Positions 23,970 through 34,680 of a stretch of 64,000 nt of DNA are shown in pieces. The DNA is from Pseudopyrenochaeta lycopersici. Lineage: Eukaryota > Ascomycota > Dothideomycetes > Pleosporales > Pseudopyrenochaetaceae. The notes below the pieces were generated by a model that saw nothing but the letters and a program-made list of their open reading frames with translations, ran no database searches and was not told the origin of the DNA. Positions within the stretch are counted from its first letter, which is position 1. Every line of letters begins with the position of its first letter. Both the position numbers and the translations under genes were made by a program. The DNA is taken from contig NHZP01000026.1 of the NCBI GenBank assembly GCA_003313425.1, positions 434,001 to 498,000 on the forward strand, in the 5' to 3' direction.

Positions 23970-24895
23970 ACGGCGGGCGAGAAGCGACCAGCAATCGCAT
24001 ATGACAGCATCTTGGGGAGCTTTGGTTTGCAGATCTTCTTTGACTGGGCGTGAGCTTTTGGATACCTCTTGGATACAGGCGCCATTTGTGGGTAGCGATT
24101 TTTCTTTTCATACTATCAATATGTTCCTTCATACTCTCCACATTTACTTCGTACCCAGACCTGTGCAATGTAGAGTTTACATTCTGGCCTTCAAGACTTA
24201 CGTGATGGGAACGAACGCTTGGTGAAAGATTCTTGAATCTCCCGCCATGAGCATTTAATAAGACCGATGCTGACCCAATATCGAATAGCTTAAATATCCT
24301 TGAAGCCATCTAATCAAGTGATTGCAGTCATTGGACAAGACTAAAGCGACACGAGTTACCTGTAGGTTGCGAATGGCACATGTGAAGCGGTTACAATTCA
24401 AGCGCCATCCTCATCACGGTCTTGTTTCCCCCGCTGGGTCTGCGCTGATCTGCCTCAGAAGCGGAGATACCTAACGTCCTTGTACTGAGCAGTAGGTGGT
24501 ATGGTTATTCTGTCTTCCGTCGTTTAGACTATTATGCCTATTTTCTGCTTGCAATTTGTCTTTTCACTGTGTGGGAACTAGGACTGCGTTTGTTTGTTGT
24601 TACTTGCCCGTGCTGAATCTTTTTTCTCGCTGTCCCCTTAACAGTGAAGGCTTCGAGCCAACATACGCACACCCACACAATTCTACCCACCAATTTATGC
24701 CTCAATCTGCTTGAAATTTGGCACCGAGCTGTCGCATTTCCTGGAGTGTACTCCGAGAACCTGAGGTCTTATTGGCTTGACGTTGCTGGAGTTTTGAACA
24801 ACACCCACCGTTGAGCTCAAACTATCACGGTAGTTCTGCACATTGGGAGCTCCCTGCTACAAAAAATTACCCTAATTGAAAGTTCTAGTCAGAAT
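23970..24895. other. Intergenic
   Basis: About 930 bp between two same-strand genes. It holds the CDC42 3' UTR and the promoter of the next gene. No gene or repeat is seen. Confidence 0.4.
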
Positions 24896-27800
24896 ATGTC
24901 GTCTGATCGCGGAGATCAGAAAAAGCGTCCGCAGCCGATCAACATACCGCCTCTGCCTCTCCCTCCACCGGCGCCGATTCCTACTTCGATACAAACGGAT
25001 CTTCAAGGCCAGCAGCAGCGGCAAGATGCAAGAAGTGCATCACTTTTGGCGCAGCAAGGGCCGCGATCTAACGGAGATACACTGCTAACATCTCCATTAG
25101 AGCAAGATCCTTCGCGCCTTACACGCTCACAAACCCAAACTAGCAAAAGCTACAATTCTACCACAAGGAGCCATTCTAGGTTCTTGAATCAGAAACCTGA
25201 TTCGCCCCGCGGTTCCAATAACAGCTCCAAAGCAGGCAGTGTGCGTGGTTCGACAACTCCGTCTGGACATTCCGGACCGAGCCAACAGAGTGCAGCCGCA
25301 GCGCAGGCCCAGTTGAACATGTGTGATGAGAAGACGATCAGAGGTCAAATCGAGTCTCAAAACGAGCGAAGGTTATTCAAAATGACTGGTCAAGTACCAC
25401 CTACGCCAACAACAGGTCCGTATTGCACAATAATGTGTAGCAAGATACAAAGCTGATCATTTTAGGTGTCATTGACGAAAACATCGTGTATATCAGGACT
25501 GAGGATCTGCGACCACAATGCCGTGCTGCCAGCAGAGAGAAAAATGCATTTCAAGATGGAACAATGAAGAGTCCCAAGAAGAAGATGTTTGGAAACATCC
25601 ATGTCTTCAATCCCTTCAGCAGGAGCTCAAGCAATACTCCATCACCCGCAATGCCATCCAAGGCAGCGCAAGTCCTTGGTACATCAGAACGAAAGCCAAA
25701 CAAGGCTGTTATACGGCATATCAAGCCAGCCAGCTCATCTTATATGCCCACAAATGTCTCTCATTCTGATACATCAAAGTCGCTTCCAGGAAAAATGGTG
25801 GATCCTCATAGTCATGCTCGGCGATATCAGAGCGGTTCATTCCGTCGCAATCGCACTGGACGCAGATCTCCTGGCAGAGGTAGCAAACAGTCCCCCGATG
25901 TAGAGAACATGCCTCCTTTGCCGGAGGTCAACACATCGTATGAGTCTATATCTCCACCTCCACCTCCAGCGAAAGACACACCTCCGAATAACAGACCTTC
26001 AGCATTGCCGTCGAGTCCACTACGCCGTGCGGCCCCATCCGAGGATCTACGTGAGGATTATGGAGCCCATGTTGACAATGGCATGAAGATAAACTTCCCT
26101 GAGTTTGCACTGTCGCCTTCGGTTTCACAAAATGCTATTCCTGATCATGATGCGACAAGTCCTACGAAGCGTCTTCCGTACACTGCCGAGGACTACACTA
26201 AGCTGATTCAAGGTGCAGCCCTGCAGTGGCCCTACCCAGAAACAGATGATGTGAGTAGTGAGAGAGAAGCAAGTCCTGGAGTTCCATCGGCAGCTGAAAA
26301 TGTAGAGGCACCACGACTGCCTCTCCTCGATCGACAGAGCAACGGACAGCGCGACGGCAATCGCGATAGTCAACCGAGCCTTCTTCTACCCCGTTTCTAC
26401 TCGCCTTCGAACCGCTCTGCCCGGTCTTTTGCGGAAGGTGAGACTCCGTCTAAGAATGTAAGTGCTGAATCGTTCCTGCCTCTTACCCGTCGGGCCTACC
26501 CGCCTACTTCCCTAGCTCCTACTAGACTAATCTGCGCTTTTGCCAACATTCACCTTAGGTATTCCACCAACAATAACTTGGACTAGCGCAGTTGCCTCTA
26601 TTCCAAAAGCTAACGATCATAACAGTCTGACGTAAATCGCCTGCTCTTCTCAGTTCCCTCAAAAGCAAAACCTTCCAACGTACGCGCAGACTCAAACAAC
26701 GGATCGATTGAGATGGTCTTCCAAGGCGACGTGAACGACATTGATCCCCATTCTTCAACCGGGCAACTATTCAAGCAGTCCGATCAAGAGATGCTCCTCC
26801 CTCACGCAAACGACAACGCCGGATTGGCGGCTCGAGTCATGCAAGAGCTTCGTATCGGTGAACACCGTGAACTCACGTCTCAGAAGCATGACTCCCCCGG
26901 CCAACTTCGGCCTGATCAGTCTTCTTCAAGGCTCACTGACATGCTCAATGGCACCAGCCCTTACAAAGACAAGTTTAACGGTGACTTCCAGCCCAATTGC
27001 CCCAGTGCCGTTCCGAGCCCTTTGCAAAAGATGTCTGGCTCATTCATTCAAGCGCAGCCATTCGTGGCTAGTCCTGGGCCATTCAACCAATGGGGGCGAC
27101 CGCATATGCCAAAGTATATTGAAGACCACTTCTTCATGACGAATGAGCACCTCGATGTTGTGGGCAAGACAACATGGGATATGCTTGAGATGTCCAAGCA
27201 GCAGCAGCTGACAGCACTCAATACTAGACACGAGCAACTGCTGGCACTTTTTGAGAAGCATGTCGAAGCCATAAAGTCTCAGATTGATACGGTAAATGAG
27301 AAGGCTGATCGTACTTCCGAGAAGCACAATGACGTCCACAATGATATCGACAAGATATTTTCCTTTATCAAGGAAGAGGTCGTCGTCGCTCTAGCTACAC
27401 AAGACAAGAAGGCTACAGAGATGGAGATGCACATCAAGGACCTGCAGAAGACAGTACAGATGTTGCAGAAATTATGGGAACAGGGGCTACACAAGTCTAA
27501 AAGTGCTGCTCAACAGCTCTCCGCTACTAGCGCGTTTCCTATTCCGACCTCAGTCAATAGCAATGTCTCTCTTCCAACTCATCGATCTCAGCCTTCACTT
27601 GTTGGCTGCTACAGCAGTACTGCTGGATTGGAATGCGACAATCAGGCGCTAGCACCCTCCCAAAATGACAAGAGAAGCATTGCGCCTGCGCAAGAGGGCC
27701 ACTCTGAGCATCGTGTGGGACATAATGGTGGGTACGGACAACAGTGGGGTGCCCGCCCTGGCTACCCTGGCCGCAACAGCAAGGAGGATCGTCCGCCATA

Positions 27801-27936
27801 TTCTGGAACGAATCCCTACCAGTTCGCCAACGGTGGACAGTTCAACAACGGTTATGTAGGTGGATACCCTTCTTATAGCCTTTCAACAAGCCCGCCCGAT
27901 CAGCACTATACACATAATCAGGGGCCAATGAAGTAA
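24896..27936 (+). CDS. Large disordered / coiled-coil protein of unknown function
   Basis: Three exons: 24896-25415, 25466-26457 and 26626-27936. The introns are 50 bp and 168 bp with GTCCGT and GTAAGT donors; all joins are in frame and the protein is 940 aa. The first ~620 residues are rich in Ser, Pro, Gln and Arg and probably disordered, with Pro runs (LPLPPPAP, PPPPPAKD). A helical region at about 680-800 (from DVVGKTTWDMLEMSKQQQ through ALFEKHVEAIKSQIDTVNEK to IKDLQKTVQMLQKLWEQG) looks like a coiled coil. The tail is rich in Gly, Tyr and Asn (GYGQQWGARPGYPGR). No catalytic domain is recognised; a scaffold or adaptor role would fit but is only a guess. Confidence 0.8.
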
Positions 27937-28818
27937 CGATGACTTCTGGCATGCAAACAAGCCACGCAGACCTCATCTGGGAGGGACGATCAGTCGGTGG
28001 AGCTGCGATCTGAGTCACCTTTGCTTCAAACATCTTGCACCTTTGTAAATTCATTGTATACTACGGCGGGAATCCATCGGCCGTTTTAACAGAAAACGGG
28101 TTTAATGATTGGGGGCCATGTGTTCAATACTGGGGGAACCCTTCTCCCATCGGCGTTTCTTTTCTTCAGGGAGGCAATGCTGCCGAGTACTAGCATGAGC
28201 AGAGATGGCGCACGTAGGACGTAGACGTACAATCAACGAGTGAATAGCAGCGAGCTCTAAACTGTGTGATATTAGCACATAGGCCTGCTGTGCTTTTAAT
28301 GATAATTATGCTGCGCCGCGTCTATGGTCGTGCAGTCCCAAAGCTAGGGAGATGAACTTGATGCGCGTGCCACCTTGTACCTGGTCACACGAGAAGAGCC
28401 TAAGCAATCTAGCCCACGGCCGTGTGGTCCCACGCGCTTTTCTCATAGGCTGGACGCAAGCATCTCCGTCCATCTTTCCCATGATTGGTCACAGCTGCCT
28501 CCCACGGCACGGAATGTATCGAAGCAAGATCCCTTTTGGACTTGAGCAAGCGACACCAGCATTTCGATTAGGCATTTGCGCGTCCCTGTTGTTCTGCATG
28601 CATTATCAAGCTCGCCTGGTGTCTGCCCTAGCGCCACACTTAGCCTACTTCAGCTTCGAGGCCGCCAGCATGGCTCTGCGCCTTTAAGCTTATGAGTCCC
28701 GAGGGGCCGGAGTCGTGAGCGGAGGCGCGCTAATGGTACCGGAACGGTGCACGTCCATCTTTAGCATTACCCGCAGACGACTGGTGAGCCAGACGTTGTC
28801 CCGCTGCGATACAACACC
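27937..28818. other. Intergenic
   Basis: About 880 bp between two same-strand genes, including the promoter of the kinase gene. A frame at 28352-28687 is open but has no family resemblance. Nothing else is seen. Confidence 0.4.
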
Positions 28819-30920
28819 ATGGAGGGCCCCGAGTCATCCTCTAAGGATCTCGCGTCCTCCCACACTTCGACGGGCCCCCGGCTGGCCCCCAACCCAGACG
28901 AATCGCATGCCGCTTCGGGCTCTGATGCTACCCTCCACGCCTGGGCGCCATCGAATACTACATCGACGCTCACGAACTCCCATCTTTCTTTCGAACAAGG
29001 ATACACGGATCCCTCGCTACCGAGATACCACGTTCGCGCACCCTCGACTGTCTTGAAGCTTGAAACCGATCTCGCGGCATTCGCAACCACAATTCCTACC
29101 CAAACACCACCCAATCCATCCATCGTGGAGGGGAACGGGAGCGAGCCGCGGCGGCAGTCGGCCACAGCGCCGATTGCGATACACGAGGGTTATCTGAGGT
29201 CTGCCTGGTCTACAGCCAGCTTGGGCTCGTTATCGCCTGCGTCGGCGCTATCCTCGCCCGCACTGAACGCACTTGGCGACATCACCCCACTCCCATCGCC
29301 TCTGGTGATGAGCGACTCGCCTGGCCCATGGCAAAGAGCCGTACCACGTCCCCGTTCGAGGGGCGCCTCGGGCTCGTCTCGCGATGATTCATTCTTCATG
29401 TTCCCCAAGGGCACACTTTCTCCATCGCCCTCACTTAAGAAAAAAGGTTATCAAAAGTTAATGACAGCCGCCGTTGAAGCAGCGACAGCAACGACTTCCC
29501 AAGCGCAACAAAAAAACGAGGCAGCTCGCGAACGAAATAGAAGTGTTAGCGAGTATACTCCTGATTCGTTACACAATATCCGCCCCCGAAATGTCACAAT
29601 TGGTAACACAACAACCGAGGTGGACACCAACATGCAGCAGCACCTGCACCGGGAGCAGTATCTTGCCACACAACGGGGCCTCGTCCCAGCCAAGATCCCG
29701 GCTAGTCTGCCGACACCACCCGCCAGCAATGCGAGCAATCGCAGTGTGACTGACACCGAGGAAGAAGAGGTCACGGAAGACGACAAGACTCGATATATAG
29801 TGGTGCGACATGGCCCCCAGAAGACCAAGAAACTCTGGCGGCCCATCCGGCAACTTGGTCAAGGTACCTTTAGTAAGGTTTACTTGGCAACATGCGAGAA
29901 GACCACAGCGAAAGATCCGCTCGATGAGAACGTACTAGATCCCCGCAAGTTAGTCGCCATCAAGGTCTGTGAACACGGTCCTGCTGGCGGTGCCGACGAG
30001 CAACGCGTAGAATTGAGCCTCAAGCGAGAGGTTGAGATGCTCCGTTCAGTCTCGCATCCGTCTCTCGTACATCTCCAAGCTTTCGACCACGATGATGCTC
30101 AAGCTCTTATTGTACTCACATACTGTCCTGGTGGTGACCTGTTTGATGTGGCCAGCTCGCATCGAGACAAATTAACTCTCGGTATTGTTCAACGCATTTT
30201 CGCCGAAATGGTCAGCGCCGTGCGATATCTACATTCTAAACTCATTGTGCACCGCGATATCAAGCTAGAAAGTATTGCTCTCGAATTTCTTACCTTTATT
30301 CTGAGGCGGTATGTGTAGTTCGCGCAGCATTGTACTAATATTTGCCAGACGTTCTTCTCAATATTCCTGTCTCTACCGTCCCTCTTCTCAAGAATCCACA
30401 AACTCATCCGCATGCCATAGCGACACTCACAGATCTGGGTCTTTCACGGCGCATACCTGCTCCACCTGAATCTCCCCTCCTTACCACTAGATGTGGCAGT
30501 GAGGATTATGCTGCCCCGGAGATCTTACTTGGCCAGCCGTATGACGGTCGTGCTACTGATGCTTGGGCTCTTGGTGTTTTACTATACGCACTTATGGAAG
30601 GCCGCCTACCCTTCGATCCACCACCAGGCAAAGCCGCATCGCGGAGTCGAGCTGCACACCGCATTGCCAGGTGCGACTGGGTATGGGTCAACTTTGGTGA
30701 TGAGGACGGCGAGTGGGACCCTGAGAAGGGTAAAGAGTGGGCTGGTGCACGAGAGTGTGTCGAAGGCTTGCTCAAGAAGGTTTCGAGGGGCCGAAAGAGT
30801 TTAGAAGACATTGAGAAGCTGGAGTGGGTGAAGCAGGGTATTCAAGTCGGGGGTGGCTTGAAAAAGAGGCCAGAAGATGACGTTGCGGGAGACGACTCTA
30901 CCGAGTTGCCTGTGAGGTGA
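28819..30920 (+). CDS. Serine/threonine protein kinase with long disordered N-terminus
   Basis: Exons are 28819-30271 and 30349-30920. The 77-bp intron falls inside the HRDIKLEN catalytic loop, and the splice restores it exactly; the protein is 674 aa. Residues 1-335 are Ser/Thr/Pro-rich. The kinase domain starts at the Gly-rich loop GQGTFSKVYLA (about 346-356). The ATP-binding Lys is in VAIKV (Lys 382), the catalytic Asp in HRDIKLEN (about 480-487), and the metal-binding motif reads TDLGLS near 512 (DLG rather than DFG). The activation segment ends GSEDYAAPEILLG near 540. All key catalytic residues are present, so it should be active. The layout resembles the fungal Npr1/Hal/Prr group or other CAMK-like kinases, but I cannot place it firmly. 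Confidence 0.92.
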
Positions 30921-32283
30921 TCGTTAGTGAAGAGCTGTCATTGATCTTCTTGCTGAACGTGGACGGCAGGATCGATTTCAGTCTTTGTCCACACCCATGG
31001 AGCACTCTGTCATTTCGCCTTCGGGGACCGTTTGATTCCCTTTGGTAAAAGCTACAGACGCAGGGTGGGAATGGGTCCATGCTGTCCGAAGCCGTGATGC
31101 CCATGAACGATCTTACAACCTCTGTACGGATTCGCGTTCATGCATCCCTCGTCTCCGAGCTTGGGTCCTCTCGTACTCTGACCGCATGCGAGTTGTTCCA
31201 CTTCACTCTCCATTAATTTTTTCTTTTTCCCCTTTCAGCCATTATTTTTTGTGTTTTTGATATCCAACCTTTCTTCTGTTCGTTTTTCATGCCTATACTT
31301 CCTTGATGCCGTTCACCCGGCTACCTACTTGCATCGCACCTTTTGTAACTCCACGCAAGCAGCGCAAGTTTCTTTTCTTCACTTCTTCAGCATGGCATTT
31401 GTTAGACAAAAGCAGCCTTCAAGAACTGTCTGGATTGGTTGTTGTTTCATAGCTTTGGATAAGCTGAATTGAAATAGAAAATGAGATATGTTTTAAGATG
31501 ATACCCTGTTACTTTTGTGAGATGTATGACTTTTGAATATGGAGATTTACATCATCCTCGCAGTATGCTCGCTTACACAATCGGACTCCGGATTTTGCAG
31601 GTTGCTAGTCTTCAACCTCACTCTTATTTCTGTTTCGCTCCAAGTAGCCTTTCTACATAAGCCTGATTTGGATAACAGTTTTTTTGTTTTCCTAGCACTT
31701 GCAAAAACAGCCTCACTATTCGTCCTTCTATGCAGCCGCACGTATACTTCATGAGACTCAGGAATCTTACCCACGGTTTCGCATTGTGGCGTAAAAGACA
31801 GTGAGAAATCGTAATTTTACAGAATGAAAGACAATAGCATTATACGTGTGAAACTTCTGTAAGAGGCGGCGGATATCCCCAATAGGTCATCGCGCGTTCC
31901 ATCTGTATGATTGGTATCCGTAGGGTGGCTGCTATCGCCCTGGCAGGATAACAGTGTTACATTCTGTGGGCACTACAAAATGTGACATGTCCATCAGAGA
32001 CGATGGCGGCAGCATCGGCTTAAGTGCTTTCCAGCAATGTGGAATGCGACAGTCGAGTGCGAATACTATTTGGCTTCATGATCCAAAAGTCAGGGCCGTC
32101 ATGGAGAGGTTTTCTAGCCGGGCAGCTTCGTTAATTGCCGCTTCCTAGGCTCTTCGGAGAAGTGCTAGTTCTCTTCAGCATAGCAGATAAGGTCCGTGAA
32201 GTTTTGCGGCGATATTCAGCAATGGCATCTACTATCGAATGAACGATTATCCTTGGGTGCCTAAGCACGGCCCTTCGATTCCC
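30921..32283. other. Intergenic (convergent)
   Basis: About 1.36 kb between two convergent genes. The left part is pyrimidine-rich and probably includes the kinase 3' UTR. No gene, repeat or RNA is recognised. Confidence 0.4.
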
Positions 32284-34680
32284 TCAATCAGAAAAGTCAC
32301 CGTCAAAGGCATCAGAAAATTCTTCTTCAGAAAGAATACAACATATCCCGCAGAAGCCCCTCACCTCCTCTTGGTGCTCAATTGTCGTAATAGAAGTGAT
32401 CAAAGATGACGCAGTCGGACGAGATTGTTGCTCGGTTGAAAGCATTTGTTTAGCCCAGCCAATCGCTTTGTTGTCTGACCGCCTGCCTAAGAGGCTGAGT
32501 TGTGCAGTAAATTCTGAGAATGCATCCATATTGGTGCGAATGAAAACTTTTCGCGATCCGTGCTGCCGGAAGAAGTCGTCCATATCTTGGATAGACTTGC
32601 CCTTGAGAACTACAATCATCTCCATAAAGACGACACCAAGACTCCAAATGTCCGACTTCGTATTGCGAGGTTCATAGTGAGCTACCTCAGGCGCACAGTA
32701 TCTCGGGGTTACTCCATTCACCATGCCTACTGTGGTGCTACCGCACGCATCTTCGAAGTCCAGGGACAAACCAAAGTCTGCAAACAAGATGTTTCCACAG
32801 TTTACAAGGATATTGCCGGGCTTTATATCCTTATGTCGGATTTCTTGCTCATGTAAGTACTCGAGTGCTCTAGCTAAGCATCCAAAGAAGGTTCGCAGCT
32901 CAGGATGCTTAGAGACGTCCGTGAGACGCAAGTATGCGGATAGATCCATCTCAGCAACAGGTAACATTATCAGGCCAACATACTTTGGATCTGTGTAGCT
33001 TCCGACCAATTCTACTATATGACGGTGCTGAAGTCGCCTTAGGATCTGAATCTCGGCGATGAATTGTTTCATAGTCTCTTTCTTTGGACTCCGGAAAGCA
33101 GCACTTCGAAGCACGCGTTTCCTCGCATACTCGCGATAGCTGATTGTGCTGAGAACCTTGTCGACCTGGCCAAAGCCACCATTACCCAGAATGCCTTTTG
33201 AGTCAAAAGGAAGAGGCTCCCCCTTTTTGAAGTGACAATGTAGTCCTTTCTCTATATTCGTGGATGTTACTAACACAAGGCACTGCGTGTTGATAAACTT
33301 CGTTCGAGCGTCTTCATCTAGACATCCCGGCAGATTTCGTTCTGTGATAGGAAGCCAGTAATCAGAGAAGCCGACGCTGATGAGGTCGTTGAAGATGCTC
33401 AGCTGGCCAATAGTCCGGAGGATAATATATGTGCGCGGCGATTTGCTCCATTGTGGATGTGAATGTTTTAATATGGACGATATTTGGCTGATATCGTTAT
33501 CAGTATACAATTCATGGCTACTCCTCTCGGCAGGGAAAAAACTGCTCAGTTGGTTGACCCATAATTGCTGAGTGCTGTCTTTGAGTAGTGTTGGTAGGGA
33601 AGACTCCAGACGTAGCTTTTGTATGAGGCCAAGAACCTCGGGCATATCTATTTGGTCTTTGCCTAACAGCTCGTCCCGCTTGTTTGCTATTTGCTGCAGC
33701 AAAGTGCTTGCCTCTTTATAATGCTTTAGCTCATAGAGATTTTGTGCTAGCCAGTACTTGCTATTGAGCGTCTCGCCATTGTCACGACCAAGTGTTCTTT
33801 CCCGCCCACCCGCTGCTTGTCGGAGTGGCTCTTTAGCGTCGTTGTACTTCTGTAGGCTGTATAATGTACGTCCCAGCCAATGCTCGCTTCTCAGTTTGTG
33901 CTCGTGATCATTGCCAAGTATCTTCTGTTGACCCTCTGTTGCCTGCCTAAAAAGCTCTTCTGCCTCGCTGTACTTGCTCTGGTGAAAGAGTGCGAGTCCT
34001 AGCCAATACGTACTATTAAGCGTATCCTTATGCTCTCTGCCAAGTGTCTTCTGACGTCCATCTGCTGCCTGTCGCAGTAGCTCTTCTGCCTCGCTGTACT
34101 TGCTCTGCTGATAGAGTGCGAGCCCTAGCCAGTCCTTGCTATTAAGCGTATCCTTATGCTCTCTGCCAAGTGTCTTCTCACGTCCATCTGCTGCCTGTCG
34201 CAGTATCTCTTCTGCCTCGCTGTACTTGCTCTGCTGATAGAGTGCGAGCCCTAGCCAGTCCTTGCTATTAAGCGTATCCTTATGCTCTCTGCCAAGTGTC
34301 TTCTCACGCCCATCTGCTGTCTGTCGCAGTAGCTCTTCTGCCTTGCTGTACTTGCTCTGGTGAAAGAGTGCGAGTCCTAGCCAATACGTACTATTAAGCG
34401 TATCCTTATGCTCTCTGCCAAGTGTCTTCTGACGTCCATCTGCTGCCTGTCGCAGTAGCTCTTCTGCCTCGTTGTACTTGCTCTGCTTATAGAGTGTGAC
34501 TCCTAGCCAGTCCTTGCTATTAAGCGTATCCTCATGCTCTCTGCCAAGTGTCTTCTGACATCCATCCACTGCTTGTCGGAACTGCACCTCGGCCTCAGCA
34601 TATTTCATGTTCTCGTAGAGCCCTTTTCCATCCCACAAGTTCCCTACTATTTTCCTTTTCGATCCGGTCTTGGTGGGCAT
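32284..34680 (-). CDS. TPR-repeat / protein kinase fusion protein
   Basis: A single exon of 798 aa from ATG 34680. Residues ~15-335 are kinesin-light-chain-type TPRs of 42 residues (consensus YSEAEELLRQAADGRQKTLG, then REHKDTLNS..WLGLALY.QSK). A linker follows, then a kinase domain at about 490-750: Gly-rich loop GNGGFGQVDKV, ATP-binding Lys near 520, HKDIKPGN (Arg of HRD replaced by Lys) near 612, DFGLS near 635, and YCAPEV near 664. Catalytic Asp and metal-binding Asp are present. TPR plus kinase without a nucleotide-binding domain is unusual; in fungi these repeats are often found in NLR-like and heterokaryon-incompatibility-type proteins. A role in recognition and signalling is inference. 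An undetected upstream exon cannot be excluded. Confidence 0.85.
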   Translation of the reverse strand: MPTKTGSKRKIVGNLWDGKGLYENMKYAEAEVQFRQAVDGCQKTLGREHEDTLNSKDWLGVTLYKQSKYNEAEELLRQAADGRQKTLGREHKDTLNSTYWLGLALFHQSKYSKAEELLRQTADGREKTLGREHKDTLNSKDWLGLALYQQSKYSEAEEILRQAADGREKTLGREHKDTLNSKDWLGLALYQQSKYSEAEELLRQAADGRQKTLGREHKDTLNSTYWLGLALFHQSKYSEAEELFRQATEGQQKILGNDHEHKLRSEHWLGRTLYSLQKYNDAKEPLRQAAGGRERTLGRDNGETLNSKYWLAQNLYELKHYKEASTLLQQIANKRDELLGKDQIDMPEVLGLIQKLRLESSLPTLLKDSTQQLWVNQLSSFFPAERSSHELYTDNDISQISSILKHSHPQWSKSPRTYIILRTIGQLSIFNDLISVGFSDYWLPITERNLPGCLDEDARTKFINTQCLVLVTSTNIEKGLHCHFKKGEPLPFDSKGILGNGGFGQVDKVLSTISYREYARKRVLRSAAFRSPKKETMKQFIAEIQILRRLQHRHIVELVGSYTDPKYVGLIMLPVAEMDLSAYLRLTDVSKHPELRTFFGCLARALEYLHEQEIRHKDIKPGNILVNCGNILFADFGLSLDFEDACGSTTVGMVNGVTPRYCAPEVAHYEPRNTKSDIWSLGVVFMEMIVVLKGKSIQDMDDFFRQHGSRKVFIRTNMDAFSEFTAQLSLLGRRSDNKAIGWAKQMLSTEQQSRPTASSLITSITTIEHQEEVRGFCGICCILSEEEFSDAFDGDFSD
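34021..34650. repeat. Tandem 126-bp repeats encoding TPR units
   Basis: Five consecutive units start at 34021, 34147, 34273, 34399 and 34525, each exactly 126 bp (42 codons). The central units are nearly identical in nucleotide sequence, including third positions, which points to recent duplication or gene conversion. Units on either side (down to about 33770) are more diverged. Confidence 0.9.

Noticed and set aside
28352..28687. 111-codon frame upstream of the kinase
   Set aside because: No recognisable motif, and it lies in the probable promoter or leader of the kinase.
34021..34650. CRISPR-like array from regularly spaced repeats
   Set aside because: The 126-bp units are coding TPR repeats with no spacers, in a eukaryote.
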